Shown: positions 30,161 to 38,743, counted from the stretch's first letter. The stretch: 64,000 nucleotides of DNA from Paraburkholderia podalyriae (GCF_014397785.1 NZ_VZQQ01000009.1:186001-250000); one strand, 5' to 3'. Notes: generated from the sequence alone by a model not told the origin. Numbers and translations: made by a program.

Positions 30161-30761
30161 GCGCCGGAAACACGTTTGAGTCCACACACCGAAACGATGC
30201 TCGAATGCCGTCCCGCGTCGCTCAGCGCTTGCTTAAGAGGGGAAACTCGCCCAAATGCAAGAAAAAAATCGTGCTTGATGTTGTGAAGACACAACGACCT
30301 GCCTCGCTTGCATGGCCGGTTTCATCTTGACGAACCAGCGTCGGAGCCGCCAGCAGGCGCGGACATTAGCGACTATCATCAATGCATACGATGCCGGGCA
30401 ACGAGCCGGGCTCAGCCGCGTAGCAGGCTGAGTGCGGGACTGCCAGCGCATCGGTCTGGCTCTCGCGCTTCAACACGAACGCTCCAGCCAGCTCCCAGCC
30501 CTCGGCTCTCGCTGTTCGCCCGCCACGCCGCGCACGCGACGTCCCGCTCGAACACGCTGCTCTTGCCGACTTTTCTACGGGCGACGGCACGACCGCCCAT
30601 CGCCCGACCGGCAAAACCTCGACGCGCAGGCGCGACAACCGCGACGCACGCAGCGGAAAGAGGATTTTGTCCGACGCCCTTCCGTGCCCTCGCATCGAGT
30701 GGGATCGGAAGATTTGCCGGCGGAACTTGCCGGCACACCTTGGTACTTGTCAGGAGGTATC

Positions 30762-31070
30762 GTGAAAACAGCCCTTGTTTCTACACTCGCGTTGCTCATT
30801 TCAAGCGCAATCGCGCCGGGGGCCCATGCCCAGGCGTCTCAGGCGACAGACCAAGAACTCGCCCATAGCGTGCGCGTCGCCGAGGCGCGTAGCGGCGTCG
30901 GGATGTCACATGTGTTTGTCTTTGCGCACTCGGGCCAGGTCACGCTGGTCGGATGGGTGCCGGAGCGGGAACACGTTGCTCGTGCCGAACAGAGTGCGAT
31001 GTCGGTGCCCGGCGTCACTTCGGTGGACAACCGGCTGTCACCCGACGGCGGCTCGTTGAACGGGCATTGA
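30762..31070 (+). CDS. Small periplasmic BON-domain protein
   Basis: The 102-residue protein starts at a GTG (30762) behind a perfect AGGAGGT box at 30752-30758. It has a signal peptide (MKTALVSTLALLISSAIAPGAHA) and one BON domain: DQELAHSVRVAEARSGVGMSHVFVFAHSGQVTLVGWVPEREHVARAEQSAMSVPGVTSVDNRL. BON domains are thought to bind phospholipid or peptidoglycan surfaces and occur in OsmY-like stress proteins. It is single-gene, followed by an inverted repeat at 31143-31168. Confidence 0.85.
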   Translation: MKTALVSTLALLISSAIAPGAHAQASQATDQELAHSVRVAEARSGVGMSHVFVFAHSGQVTLVGWVPEREHVARAEQSAMSVPGVTSVDNRLSPDGGSLNGH

Positions 31071-31142
31071 AATCAGGCTGAATCGCCGCGCGGACGACGA
31101 TCGATGCATTCCGCGCGTTGAAGGGCTTCGGTTTCCTTGTCT

Positions 31143-31174
31143 CGCCAGTTGTGGTTGAGTGACTGGCGTTCTGT
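31143..31174 (+). terminator. Putative terminator hairpin after BON gene
   Basis: CGCCAGT and ACTGGCG (31143-31149 and 31162-31168) can pair across a 12-base loop. The stem is followed by a U-containing TTCTGTTT tract. The stem is short, so confidence is moderate. Confidence 0.4.
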
Positions 31175-31216
31175 TTCGCGCAGTTCGTCGCGCGTACGGT
31201 CGCTGCTACCTCCATC

Positions 31217-31230
31217 TGAAAGCGCTTTCA
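31217..31230. promoter_or_regulatory. LacI-type operator TGAAAGCGCTTTCA upstream of GH10 xylanase
   Basis: The palindrome is identical to the 14-base core before the GH1/ABC operon. It lies 184 bases upstream of the xylanase start and links the xylanase to the regulator at 27481-28572. Confidence 0.7.
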
Positions 31231-31346
31231 AATCCACGTCGGATCCACTCGGTCGACCCGACGCTCATTCCCTTGCATCGTCTCTTTGATATGTCAGGTA
31301 AATCCCTCATGGCGGGACCGAGGTGCGTTAGTTAGCATTCCGCGTT

Positions 31347-31358
31347 GTTACCGATAAC
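31347..31358. promoter_or_regulatory. LacI-type near-palindrome GTTACCGATAAC upstream of GH10 xylanase
   Basis: One mismatch separates this from the perfect palindromes at 8900 and 30084. It lies 56 bases before the start codon, where a repressor would cover the promoter. With the site at 31217 it gives this gene two kinds of LacI operator. Confidence 0.55.
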
Positions 31359-31413
31359 GTTACGGGTAGTTAGAAGAACACCCGAACCGCATTCCATCGT
31401 AAGGAGACCAAGG

Positions 31414-32598
31414 GTGGGGCCTTTGAGAACTTCGATGCACAGGCTCTGCGCAGCCGGCGCCGTTTGCGCGCTCGCATGGACCGCGGGCTGCGCGCACAAC
31501 CAGGCGAGCACCGCTCAAGACGGCCCGCCGCTCGCCGCGGCGCCCGCCGAAGCGCTGCCGCCACTACGCAATGTGATGACCGAGCACTTCAAGGTCGGCA
31601 CGGCGATCGAGCCTGATTCGATCGATAGTCCCGCCGACGCGGCGCTCATCGCCGCGCATTTCTCGAGCCTGACCGCCGAGAACAAGATGAAGCCGGGGAC
31701 GATCGGCGTCGCGCAAGGAAAGTACAATTTCCAGCCGGCCGACAGGATCGTCGCGTTCGCGCAGGCGCACGGCATCGCGGTGCGTGGCCACACGCTCGTG
31801 TGGCACTTCAAGGCCGGCGACTGGACTGAGGCGCCGGACTGGTTCTTCGCCGGCGATCCGAGCGATCCGCACTATCACGACATCGTCGCGAAACGGCTCG
31901 ATCGATATGTAACCGACGTCGTTACACACTTCCGAGGCAAAGTCTATGCGTGGGACGTTGTCAACGAAGTGATTAGCGACGACCCGCATCAGCTATATCG
32001 CGAAGACAGTCCGTGGTATCGCGCGCTCGGCAAGGACTACATCGCGATCGCATTCCGCGCGGCGCGCGCGGCGGACCCGGGGGTGAAGCTCTATATCAAC
32101 GAGTACAACACCGACGATCCGCGCAAGCGCGCGAAGCTGTTCGCGGTGATCCGCGATTTGCGTGTACAGGGCGTGCCGATCGACGGTGTCGGGCATCAAA
32201 TGCACATCAGCGTGAACTGGCCACCGCTGTCGAACATCAAGCAGGCATTCGACGACGTCGCCGCGCTCGGCCTCGAAAATCAGATCACCGAACTCGACGT
32301 CAGTCTCTACACCGATCCGGGTGAATGCTGGAGCAATCCGCATGCATGTCTGCCGGACCTCGGCCATCCGGTGCCGAACGACATCATGCGCGCGCAGGCC
32401 GAACGCTATCGCGCGGTGTTCGCTCTGTTCGAGCAGGAGTCGAGTATCAAGGCGGTGACGTTCTGGGGCTACTCGGACAAGCACACGTGGCTGACGTCGA
32501 CGCCGGTGCCGCGCAACAACCTGCCACTGCCGTTCGATGCCAACCTGAAGCCGAAAGCGGCGCTGTGGACGATCGTCGATTCGGCCTATCAGCCGTAA
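31414..32598 (+). CDS. GH10 endo-1,4-beta-xylanase, probable lipoprotein
   Basis: A GTG at 31414 is chosen because AAGGAG (31401-31406) lies 7 bases upstream. It gives 394 residues with a signal peptide ending LAWTAGC, whose Cys26 is a plausible lipidation site, so the enzyme is probably anchored in the outer membrane. The GH10 barrel shows LTAENKMKPGTIG, RGHTLVWH, acid/base Glu185 in AWDVVNE, HQMHISVNWPP and nucleophile Glu293 in ITELDVSLY, then WGYSDKHTWL. It would cut xylan outside the cytoplasm and feed the porin, importers, glycosidases and Weimberg pathway nearby. An ATG at 31435 is the alternative start. Confidence 0.93.
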   Translation: MGPLRTSMHRLCAAGAVCALAWTAGCAHNQASTAQDGPPLAAAPAEALPPLRNVMTEHFKVGTAIEPDSIDSPADAALIAAHFSSLTAENKMKPGTIGVAQGKYNFQPADRIVAFAQAHGIAVRGHTLVWHFKAGDWTEAPDWFFAGDPSDPHYHDIVAKRLDRYVTDVVTHFRGKVYAWDVVNEVISDDPHQLYREDSPWYRALGKDYIAIAFRAARAADPGVKLYINEYNTDDPRKRAKLFAVIRDLRVQGVPIDGVGHQMHISVNWPPLSNIKQAFDDVAALGLENQITELDVSLYTDPGECWSNPHACLPDLGHPVPNDIMRAQAERYRAVFALFEQESSIKAVTFWGYSDKHTWLTSTPVPRNNLPLPFDANLKPKAALWTIVDSAYQP

Positions 32599-32617
32599 CG
32601 TCGATCTTCGAGCCCAA

Positions 32618-32655
32618 AAGCAGATGGCCCGCGGTAGTGGGCGGGCAATCTGCTT
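32618..32655. terminator. Bidirectional hairpin between xylanase and alpha/beta hydrolase genes
   Basis: AAGCAGAT and ATCTGCTT plus GCCCGC and GCGGGC pair in one long stem (one unpaired base per side, 8-base loop). It sits between converging genes. There is no long T tract. Confidence 0.6.
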
Positions 32656-32711
32656 ACATCTCGCGAAGGCGGCTGAGCGATTGCCGTCAGCTCGATCAAA
32701 CGATCGACATG

Positions 32712-34277
32712 TCAAGGCTCGTCGGAGCCGACCTGTTCGAGCGCGTTCAGATCATCAGCGAAATCGTCGGGGTGACCATCCGCGGTTTTATGCGTGCGCG
32801 GCGGCGACTTGACGACCGGCGGCGGCATCTTGCCGATGCCTTCATCGATACGCTGCAGCAGATACGGGAAAAACGGATTCGACGCGATGCGGAACATCGA
32901 GTCGAGCGTCAGAATCAGCGTGCCGCGTTCGCCGCGCGGCGCGAGCGTGCCGAGGTTCTCGTTGAAGTTTTCCGAATCGTCTGGCGCGATGCCGTACAGC
33001 GCGTCGGTGATCGGGAATGGAATCGCGACATGCGACAACGAGAAAATATCCTGGGGATAATCGATGTCCAGCGGTCTGACGCGCGTTTGCACTTCGCCTT
33101 CGTAAACACTGCGCTCGACGGTATGCGCCGAGTCCGGCGACACGTTGGCGATCACCGTCGTGCGGTAGTTCTGCGGACCGGTGCGCAGCAGTCGCGAGAG
33201 CGCCGTGTACGACGCGACGCGCAGAAAGGTCCTGAAGCGCACGCTGCGGTTCACGTCGAACAGCACGACTTCGCTGCCGTTTTCAGGCAGCTTGTCGTAG
33301 AGCGACGACATCACCGCGGGCGTGCTCACCGTGAAATCCGTCACCGACTGGAAGGTCAGAATAGGCGGCAGCGTATCGAGCCGGTTCTCGCGCTCGAGCC
33401 GCGTAATCTGTTCCTGAATCACGCTCGTGAGGAGATAGGACTGCCGCGCGCCATTTACAGGAAACGAGTTGTACTTGAACGGATTGAACTCGGGGACGAC
33501 GCCAAGCCACGCGGCGCCCGCGAAGGCCGGCAGCACTGCGGGCAATCCTGCGAGACCGGCAAAACGCGCGTAACGCGTGACGCCGATCATCGGTGAGATC
33601 AGCACGACGCGCGTCGGACGTGCGAGCGCGGGACTCTCGACCGCGTCGAGCGCGTATTGCAGCGCGAGCGCGCCGCCATTCGAAAACCCGACCAGTTCGA
33701 TCGGCTTACCCGGCCCCACGCGACGGCGCGCTTCGCGCACTGCGAGCCGCGTGGCGGCGGTCCAGTCCTGCCAGTGCACGTCGGTGAGCCCCGCGGGCAC
33801 CGTGCCATGTCCCGGCAAGCGAATGCCGATCGCGACGAAACCGCGATCGCGATAACGGCGCGCGATATGCCGCATACTGTACGGCGCATCCGTCATACCG
33901 TGCAGCAATACGACGGCGCCGACGGGCGGCCCCGACGGTTCGAGAATGTACGAGTGATTCCAGTTTTCGGCGAAATGCCACGGAAAGATCGGCGAGCCCT
34001 CGTAATAACGGTTCGCCGGAATGCGCTCGGAAGGCCGCAGCTTTTCGACGACATTGACGCGCACGTCTTCGAAAATCCGGTTTTCCGCCTTGATGTACGT
34101 GTTCCAGTCGGCGGTGTCCATTTCCTCGACGGTCAATTCGCGGGGCACATAGGTGTGCCATACCGACAGTTCCGGTCCGCGCTGCGAATACCACGCGCGC
34201 AGGCCGAATGCGAGCACCGCCAGCAGCACCAGAACCCATGCACTTATCTTTATTACCTTCACTGACGTGCGCAGCAT
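32712..34277 (-). CDS. Membrane-anchored alpha/beta hydrolase
   Basis: This 521-residue protein begins with one transmembrane anchor (IKISAWVLVLLAVLAFGLRAW). A periplasmic hydrolase domain follows: oxyanion-hole region GAVVLLHGMTDAPYSMRHIARRYRDRGFVAIGIRLPGHGT, nucleophile elbow GFSNGG near residue 196, and candidate acid/His residues in the C-terminal half. ATG 34277 is preferred over far-upstream starts because the anchor follows directly and AAGAGA precedes it. The substrate is unknown; lipids, esters or acylated polysaccharide are possible. The C-terminal 30 residues are charged and probably disordered. Confidence 0.82.
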   Translation of the reverse strand: MLRTSVKVIKISAWVLVLLAVLAFGLRAWYSQRGPELSVWHTYVPRELTVEEMDTADWNTYIKAENRIFEDVRVNVVEKLRPSERIPANRYYEGSPIFPWHFAENWNHSYILEPSGPPVGAVVLLHGMTDAPYSMRHIARRYRDRGFVAIGIRLPGHGTVPAGLTDVHWQDWTAATRLAVREARRRVGPGKPIELVGFSNGGALALQYALDAVESPALARPTRVVLISPMIGVTRYARFAGLAGLPAVLPAFAGAAWLGVVPEFNPFKYNSFPVNGARQSYLLTSVIQEQITRLERENRLDTLPPILTFQSVTDFTVSTPAVMSSLYDKLPENGSEVVLFDVNRSVRFRTFLRVASYTALSRLLRTGPQNYRTTVIANVSPDSAHTVERSVYEGEVQTRVRPLDIDYPQDIFSLSHVAIPFPITDALYGIAPDDSENFNENLGTLAPRGERGTLILTLDSMFRIASNPFFPYLLQRIDEGIGKMPPPVVKSPPRTHKTADGHPDDFADDLNALEQVGSDEP

Positions 34278-34524
34278 TCGTGTTCTCTTGATGAGATGAA
34301 GGTTGCACCGCTCGCAGGCTGTGAGGAAAGCGGCACGGAATTCTTGAGGCGTCGCGGGAATGGTGACGTGCCCGATGCAAGAACGATCCTTCAGCAACGC
34401 TTCCGAAATCGCCTCGACCGACGACCCTGCGACGCCTGACCGAGGCCACATTGGCCGCCCGGTTCAGTAAAGAAAAGCCGGGGCGTCACCCGCGTCGCGC
34501 CTCGGCCTTGCCTGCATGCATTAA

Positions 34525-34740
34525 CTAACGGCCGCGGATATTGCCGGCCACGCCGCCCGCCGCGCCGCCGATGATCGCGCCGGTCCATGCGTCGCCGCCG
34601 GAGATCGCCGCGATGCCCGCGCCCGCACCCGCGCCGAGTGCCGCGCCGCTCATCGTTCCTTGCGCCTGCGGGCTCATGTCCGTGCAACCGATCATCGCAG
34701 CCAGCGCGCCAATACTGACAATCCACCCAAGTCGTTTCAT
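34525..34740 (-). CDS. Small glycine-zipper lipoprotein
   Basis: The 71-residue protein has a lipoprotein signal peptide (MKRLGWIVSIGALAAMIGC, Cys19) and a glycine-zipper segment, GAALGAGAGAGIAAISGGDAWTGAIIGGAAGGVAGNIRGR, of the kind found in OsmB/SlyB-like envelope proteins. Such segments insert in or associate with membranes. It follows the 125-residue periplasmic protein gene by 11 bases and is probably cotranscribed with it. Confidence 0.82.
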   Translation of the reverse strand: MKRLGWIVSIGALAAMIGCTDMSPQAQGTMSGAALGAGAGAGIAAISGGDAWTGAIIGGAAGGVAGNIRGR

Positions 34741-34751
34741 GATCGTTCTCC

Positions 34752-35129
34752 TTACTGATTTTTCTTCAGGCCGGGCACGACCATCTGGAACCAGAGGGTC
34801 TCGATCACCGGGTGCTGGATCATCGTGGGATTGGCGGCGTAGTAGCCATCGAGGCCTTGACGGACGCTGTCGAGCGTCTGGCCCTGCATGCCCTTGCCGA
34901 AGCGCTGCGCGATGTCATTGGTGTTCGCCATGTTGCCGGCATAGGCGCGCTCGATGTCGATCACATTCGAGATACCGACCAGATACGCTTTCTTCTGCTC
35001 ATCGGTCGACTGCATCCATTGCTGTCCCGTGACGATTGGAATGCTTTCCGCACGCGCGACGTTGCCGATCATTGCCAACGACAGAAAAGTCAGAGATAAC
35101 AGCGTTCGCCATTGTGGTTTGATTGCCAT
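34752..35129 (-). CDS. Hypothetical periplasmic protein
   Basis: This 125-residue protein is not assigned to a family with confidence. It has a signal peptide (LLSLTFLSLAMIGNVARA, cleavage before ESIPI) and a helical domain, QQWMQSTDEQKKAYLVGISNVIDIERAYAGN, ending in MVVPGLKKNQ. The WMQST...K..YLVGI pattern resembles small Rap1a/Tai-like periplasmic proteins, but the resemblance is weak. ATG 35129 is chosen for its GGAG box eight bases upstream. It forms a two-gene unit with the glycine-zipper lipoprotein. Confidence 0.75.
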   Translation of the reverse strand: MAIKPQWRTLLSLTFLSLAMIGNVARAESIPIVTGQQWMQSTDEQKKAYLVGISNVIDIERAYAGNMANTNDIAQRFGKGMQGQTLDSVRQGLDGYYAANPTMIQHPVIETLWFQMVVPGLKKNQ

Positions 35130-36065
35130 CGCATACTCCAGGGAAGTTATGTTCACCAGCGGCCCGCCGGCGACCGCATCCGGCGGCGTCGATCGCGCTA
35201 TTTGGAAGATTGGTCTCTGGGTCTCGTCGAATCTCCTTTCCGGTTCAACGCTCGGCGTGGTTCGTCGGTTCGGGTTCTATTGGCATTGGGTTGCATCAGC
35301 GAATAGACACCTTGATGACAGAAGGGTCTCGCGACGGATTGGAGTGATTTTCGCCCCTGCTGTATGCGCGCAACGACTGGACTCATGCGGGCCTCGCCAC
35401 GTCAGACACGGTATAAAGTCTACAGCCTTTTCGGTAATTTCCAAGCTCATTTCCGCTCGATGCACGTCACGTGACATTTGTGTCAAATAGCATTCGGCGT
35501 GTGAAAGGAAGCGATGCAATGCGCGTAAACACTCATCAGTTATCCGCTTCTCGATGAGCGCTATTGATATTGCTATCGATTGCTCGTCGACGACTATTCA
35601 GGGTTCTGTCTGTGAATCCGAGACATGTTTTTCTGACTGAATGACTGGCTTCCTGATTAGGTCGTCAATTGATAACGATTCGAATTTGTCTTTTTCCGGT
35701 CCAGGCGTTTCTTGTCTGGTAGCAGTACCAACCAATAGTGAAACAAATGCGATTTTTAATTGATGCGCTTGTCCATCATCTTTACGCTGATCGAGTGGGC
35801 TCACACCTTCGCCTGTCGCCGAACGGCCCTCGGTCGATCGCACTTTGCTGACGACGGATGGCTGCGCAGCAGCGAAGGGTTGTGTGAGGGCGGGCGGACG
35901 GTTAGTTGCGTTACTGACGCGGATAGCCGGACACCATTTCGAACGTGCCCGGTGCTGATCATTGACAGTCTTTAGCTTGTATTTGTCGAATACAGCGTAT
36001 AGACTGTATCCGCCTTCTACAGGCTTTGATCTGTTACGCCGACGAAGCCGAACCGGAGATCGACC
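35130..36065. other. 936-base intergenic region, no supported gene
   Basis: The stretch separates the periplasmic-protein gene and hipB. It is AT-richer than its surroundings and has no frame with a domain, good start or codon bias. A TTGACA at 35962-35967 and an inverted repeat at 35978-35994 near its right end look like the hipBA promoter and operator. Confidence 0.5.
35978..35994. promoter_or_regulatory. Inverted repeat TGTATT-TGTCG-AATACA upstream of hipB
   Basis: Perfect 6-bp arms surround 5 bases, about 70 bases before the hipB start and just downstream of a TTGACA. A further TATAGACTGTAT element follows. This is the usual place for HipB autoregulation. Confidence 0.45.
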
Positions 36066-36476
36066 GTGGACTACGCCATCAAAACACTGAGCCAGCTCAG
36101 ACCGATCCTGCAGGGCTTCAGGAAGGCCGCCGCCCTCACTCAGGCCGCGATGGCCGCGCATCTCGGCGTCACGCAACAGACCTACGCGCAACTCGAAGCG
36201 AATCCGGCGGCCGTCAGCGTTGAACGGCTCTTCAGAGTGTTGCGGGTCTTGCAGGTCGATCTGAAGCTCACGCAAAGCGAACCGGCACAAAGCGTTGCCA
36301 CGGAAGACGTCGCGCCGCCGCCAAACCGCACCCGGTCCCGCCGCGCCGAGCCGCAAGCATCGGGCACTGGGGCCAAAGCCGCCACACCCACCCGCGCCGC
36401 CCGCAAGCCGAATGCGGTCAAACCGGTCAAGGTTACGAAAGCCGCCAGCACCAGCAAGAAACGGGAGGACTGGTAA
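36066..36476 (+). CDS. hipB: HipB-like antitoxin, Xre-family helix-turn-helix
   Basis: The 136-residue protein starts at a GTG (36066) behind GGAG. Residues 8-65 form an Xre helix-turn-helix: LRPILQGFRKAAALTQAAMAAHLGVTQQTYAQLEANPAAVSVERLFRVLRVLQVDL. The remaining 65 residues are a Pro/Ala/Lys/Arg-rich low-complexity tail (SRRAEPQASGTGAKAATPTRAARK...), absent from the 88-residue E. coli HipB. It would bind the toxin and repress the operon. The hipA start lies 2 bases after its stop. Confidence 0.88.
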   Translation: MDYAIKTLSQLRPILQGFRKAAALTQAAMAAHLGVTQQTYAQLEANPAAVSVERLFRVLRVLQVDLKLTQSEPAQSVATEDVAPPPNRTRSRRAEPQASGTGAKAATPTRAARKPNAVKPVKVTKAASTSKKREDW

Positions 36477-36478
36477 GC

Positions 36479-37804
36479 ATGGCGCGCAGCACACCGAACC
36501 GCCTGAACCTGTGGATGAACGGCTTGCAGGTCGGCTGCTGGGAAACGACGCGCAGCGGCGAGCGTCTGACCTACCTCGACGAATGGATCGACGATCCACA
36601 AGGACGGCCGCTATCGCTGTCGCTGCCGTTCACGCCGGGCAATCAGCAGTATCGCGGTCAGATCGTCGCCGACTATTTCGATAACCTGCTGCCCGACAGC
36701 GAACCGATCCGGCGTCGCATCGCCGCGCGCTACCGAACCGGCAGCACGGCGCCGTTCGCGTTGCTCGCCACGCTCGGACGCGACTGCGTCGGCGCGCTGC
36801 AACTGTTGCCGCCAGACGAAGAACCGAGCGATCTGATGAGCATCCACGGCCGCGAACTCGGCGACAGCGACATCGCCGCACTGCTGCGCGGTACGACGTC
36901 GGCGGCGCCGCTCGGGCAGCACGATCCGCTCGAAGACCTGCGTCTGTCGATCGCCGGCGCGCAGGAGAAAACCGCCCTGCTTCGTCATCGCAACCGCTGG
37001 CTGCTGCCCGAAGGCAGCACGCCGACCACGCACATCTTCAAGCTGCCGCTCGGACTCGTCGGCAACATGCGCGCCGATATGCGCACGTCGGTGGAAAACG
37101 AATGGCTTTGCTCGCAGATCGTCGCGGCCTATGGGCTCCCCGTCTCGGAGTGCGAAATCGCGCGATTCGACGAGCAGAAAGTATTGATCGTCGAGCGCTT
37201 CGATCGCCGTTTGTCGAGCGACGCCACGTGGATCGTGCGTCTGCCGCAGGAGGACATGTGCCAGGCCACCGGCACTTCGGCGTTGCACAAATACGAGTCC
37301 GACGGCGGTCCGGGCATCGAGGCGATCATGGAGATACTCGCGGGGTCCGCACGCGCGGCGACGGACCGGCGCAATTTCTTCGCGACGCAGCTGGTCTTCT
37401 GGATGCTCGCCGCGACCGATGGCCACGCGAAGAACTTCAGCATCGCTCATCTGCCCGCCAATCGATACGAATCCACGCCGCTTTACGACGTGCTGTCCGC
37501 CCATCCGATCATCGGCGGTGGCGCGGGCCGCCTCGCGGCGCAAAAAGTGAAACTAGCGATGGCGGTTCGCGGCAAAAACGTCCATTACCTGCTCAATCAG
37601 ATCCAGCGCCGGCATTGGGTGGCCGAAGGACAGCGGGTCGGCTTTTCCGCCGCTGATGTCGATTCGCTGATCGATGAGTTGACCGCGCAAACAGAGACGG
37701 TGATCGACACAGTCTCGTCGCAATTGCCCGCCGACTTTCCGCTGGATGTGGCCGATGCGGTATTCGATGGCATGCGCCGGTTGAACCGAAAGCTTGCCCA
37801 GTAA
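36479..37804 (+). CDS. hipA: HipA-type serine/threonine kinase toxin
   Basis: This 441-residue protein spans the full HipA family. It has the N-terminal couple_hipA domain (residues 1-110), the P-loop segment LSIAGAQEKTALL with the regulatory Ser157, catalytic Asp314 in ATDGHAKNFS, and YDVLSAHP as the DFG-like metal loop. HipA of E. coli phosphorylates glutamyl-tRNA synthetase and triggers growth arrest; this protein keeps all visible kinase residues and should be active. It is coupled to hipB and converges with the GntR gene downstream. Confidence 0.92.
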   Translation: MARSTPNRLNLWMNGLQVGCWETTRSGERLTYLDEWIDDPQGRPLSLSLPFTPGNQQYRGQIVADYFDNLLPDSEPIRRRIAARYRTGSTAPFALLATLGRDCVGALQLLPPDEEPSDLMSIHGRELGDSDIAALLRGTTSAAPLGQHDPLEDLRLSIAGAQEKTALLRHRNRWLLPEGSTPTTHIFKLPLGLVGNMRADMRTSVENEWLCSQIVAAYGLPVSECEIARFDEQKVLIVERFDRRLSSDATWIVRLPQEDMCQATGTSALHKYESDGGPGIEAIMEILAGSARAATDRRNFFATQLVFWMLAATDGHAKNFSIAHLPANRYESTPLYDVLSAHPIIGGGAGRLAAQKVKLAMAVRGKNVHYLLNQIQRRHWVAEGQRVGFSAADVDSLIDELTAQTETVIDTVSSQLPADFPLDVADAVFDGMRRLNRKLAQ

Positions 37805-37844
37805 ATCTCAATCATCCTGATCGAGGCGCGGCATCACGGCAAGC

Positions 37845-38522
37845 TCACGCACGCCGCACGCCCGCTCCATCGGTCTTCGCCGACGCGCGCCACTGCACGC
37901 TCAGCAGATGCTCACGCATGCATTGCGCGGCCGCGTCCGCATCGCGCGACTTCAGCGCATTCACGATCGCCTGATGCTGTTGCGCGAAAAACTGCCGCGT
38001 CTGCTGCGCGGAGGTTTTCTCGCGAACCTCGGGTTTCACGCGCATGCCGTTGATCACTTCCATCAACGCGATCAATGCGGGATTACGCGTGGCATGGCCG
38101 ATCAGCAAATGAAAGCGGTGATCCCATTGCTGCCACTCGTCGTCGTTTTTCGCGGCGGCGTTTTTGCGTGCGCATTTCTCCAGCTCCTGCAGATCGTCGC
38201 CGCTCGCTTTGGTCGCGGCCAGCGCAGCCAGCGCCGGCTCGAACATCAGCCGCATTTCGGCGATATCGGCAGGGCTCGCGCCCGCGCGCAAGCCACGCAG
38301 CGTCGGCGCGAACTTCAGTGGCCGCGCGCCCAGATAGGTGCCGCGGCCGACGCCGCGCCACACACGGCCCGACGCCTCGAACGAAGCGAGCGCCGCGCGC
38401 AGTTCGCGACGGCTCACGTTCAGTTCTTCGGCGAGCTTTCTTTCGGGCGGCAGCGCGTCTCCGTCCTTCAACTGATGCTCGGCGATGTAGTCGAGCAGCG
38501 CATCCCGTACCGGTTTTTCCAT
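37845..38522 (-). CDS. GntR-family (FadR subfamily) transcriptional regulator
   Basis: The 225-residue regulator has a winged helix at residues 5-70 (PVRDALLDYIAEHQLKDGDALPPERKLAEELNVSRRELRAALASFEASGRVWRGVGRGTYLG). A FadR-type FCD effector domain follows, with the metal-ligand pattern in EMRLMFEP, WQQWDHRFHLLIGHA and QQHQAIVNALKSRDADAAAQCMREHL. ATG 38522 is used; GTG 38531 is possible. It diverges from the gamma-glutamyltransferase operon. Two ACCAAT-4-ATTGGT elements in the shared gap are its likely operators. The ligand is unknown. Confidence 0.9.
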   Translation of the reverse strand: MEKPVRDALLDYIAEHQLKDGDALPPERKLAEELNVSRRELRAALASFEASGRVWRGVGRGTYLGARPLKFAPTLRGLRAGASPADIAEMRLMFEPALAALAATKASGDDLQELEKCARKNAAAKNDDEWQQWDHRFHLLIGHATRNPALIALMEVINGMRVKPEVREKTSAQQTRQFFAQQHQAIVNALKSRDADAAAQCMREHLLSVQWRASAKTDGAGVRRA

Positions 38523-38534
38523 GTCGTTCACCGA

Positions 38535-38550
38535 ACCAATTCATATTGGT
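38535..38550. promoter_or_regulatory. GntR operator candidate 1, ACCAATTCATATTGGT
   Basis: Perfect 6-bp arms flank a 4-base spacer, 13 bases upstream of the GntR start codon. A second copy with one arm mismatch is at 38691-38706. Confidence 0.6.
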
Positions 38551-38690
38551 CTCAACGATAGCAGAATCGCGGCAGTTCGACATAGCGGCACCCGGCGATT
38601 TTTGATTCGCTATACTCGGGACGACATCGAGGGTTAACACCGGGTGCAACCGGACTTCGTTAGTTTTACGCTTTGACTTTCCTCAGTCGA

Positions 38691-38706
38691 ACCATTTGCT
38701 ATTGGT
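38691..38706. promoter_or_regulatory. GntR operator candidate 2, ACCATTTGCTATTGGT
   Basis: This has the same architecture as 38535-38550, with one mismatch in the left arm. It lies 38 bases before the gamma-glutamyltransferase start, so the pair brackets the divergent promoters. Confidence 0.55.
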
Positions 38707-38743
38707 TCCGCCATTTGGACCCATCGTTGCCAAGGAGTCGCGC

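Larger units (their letters stand above)
29927..30761. other. 835-base intergenic region with two dyad elements, no supported gene
   Basis: Between the divergent porin and BON genes there is no frame with a recognisable protein. The part nearest the porin is AT-rich and holds the operator-like palindrome (30084-30099) and a 10-bp-arm inverted repeat (30135-30160). The remainder to 30750 is G+C-rich, with Arg/Ala-rich open frames that look like compositional shadows. Confidence 0.55.

Noticed and set aside
35277..35519. 80-codon minus-strand frame upstream of the periplasmic-protein gene
   Set aside because: No ribosome-binding site, signal or domain; it lies in AT-richer DNA where such frames arise by chance.
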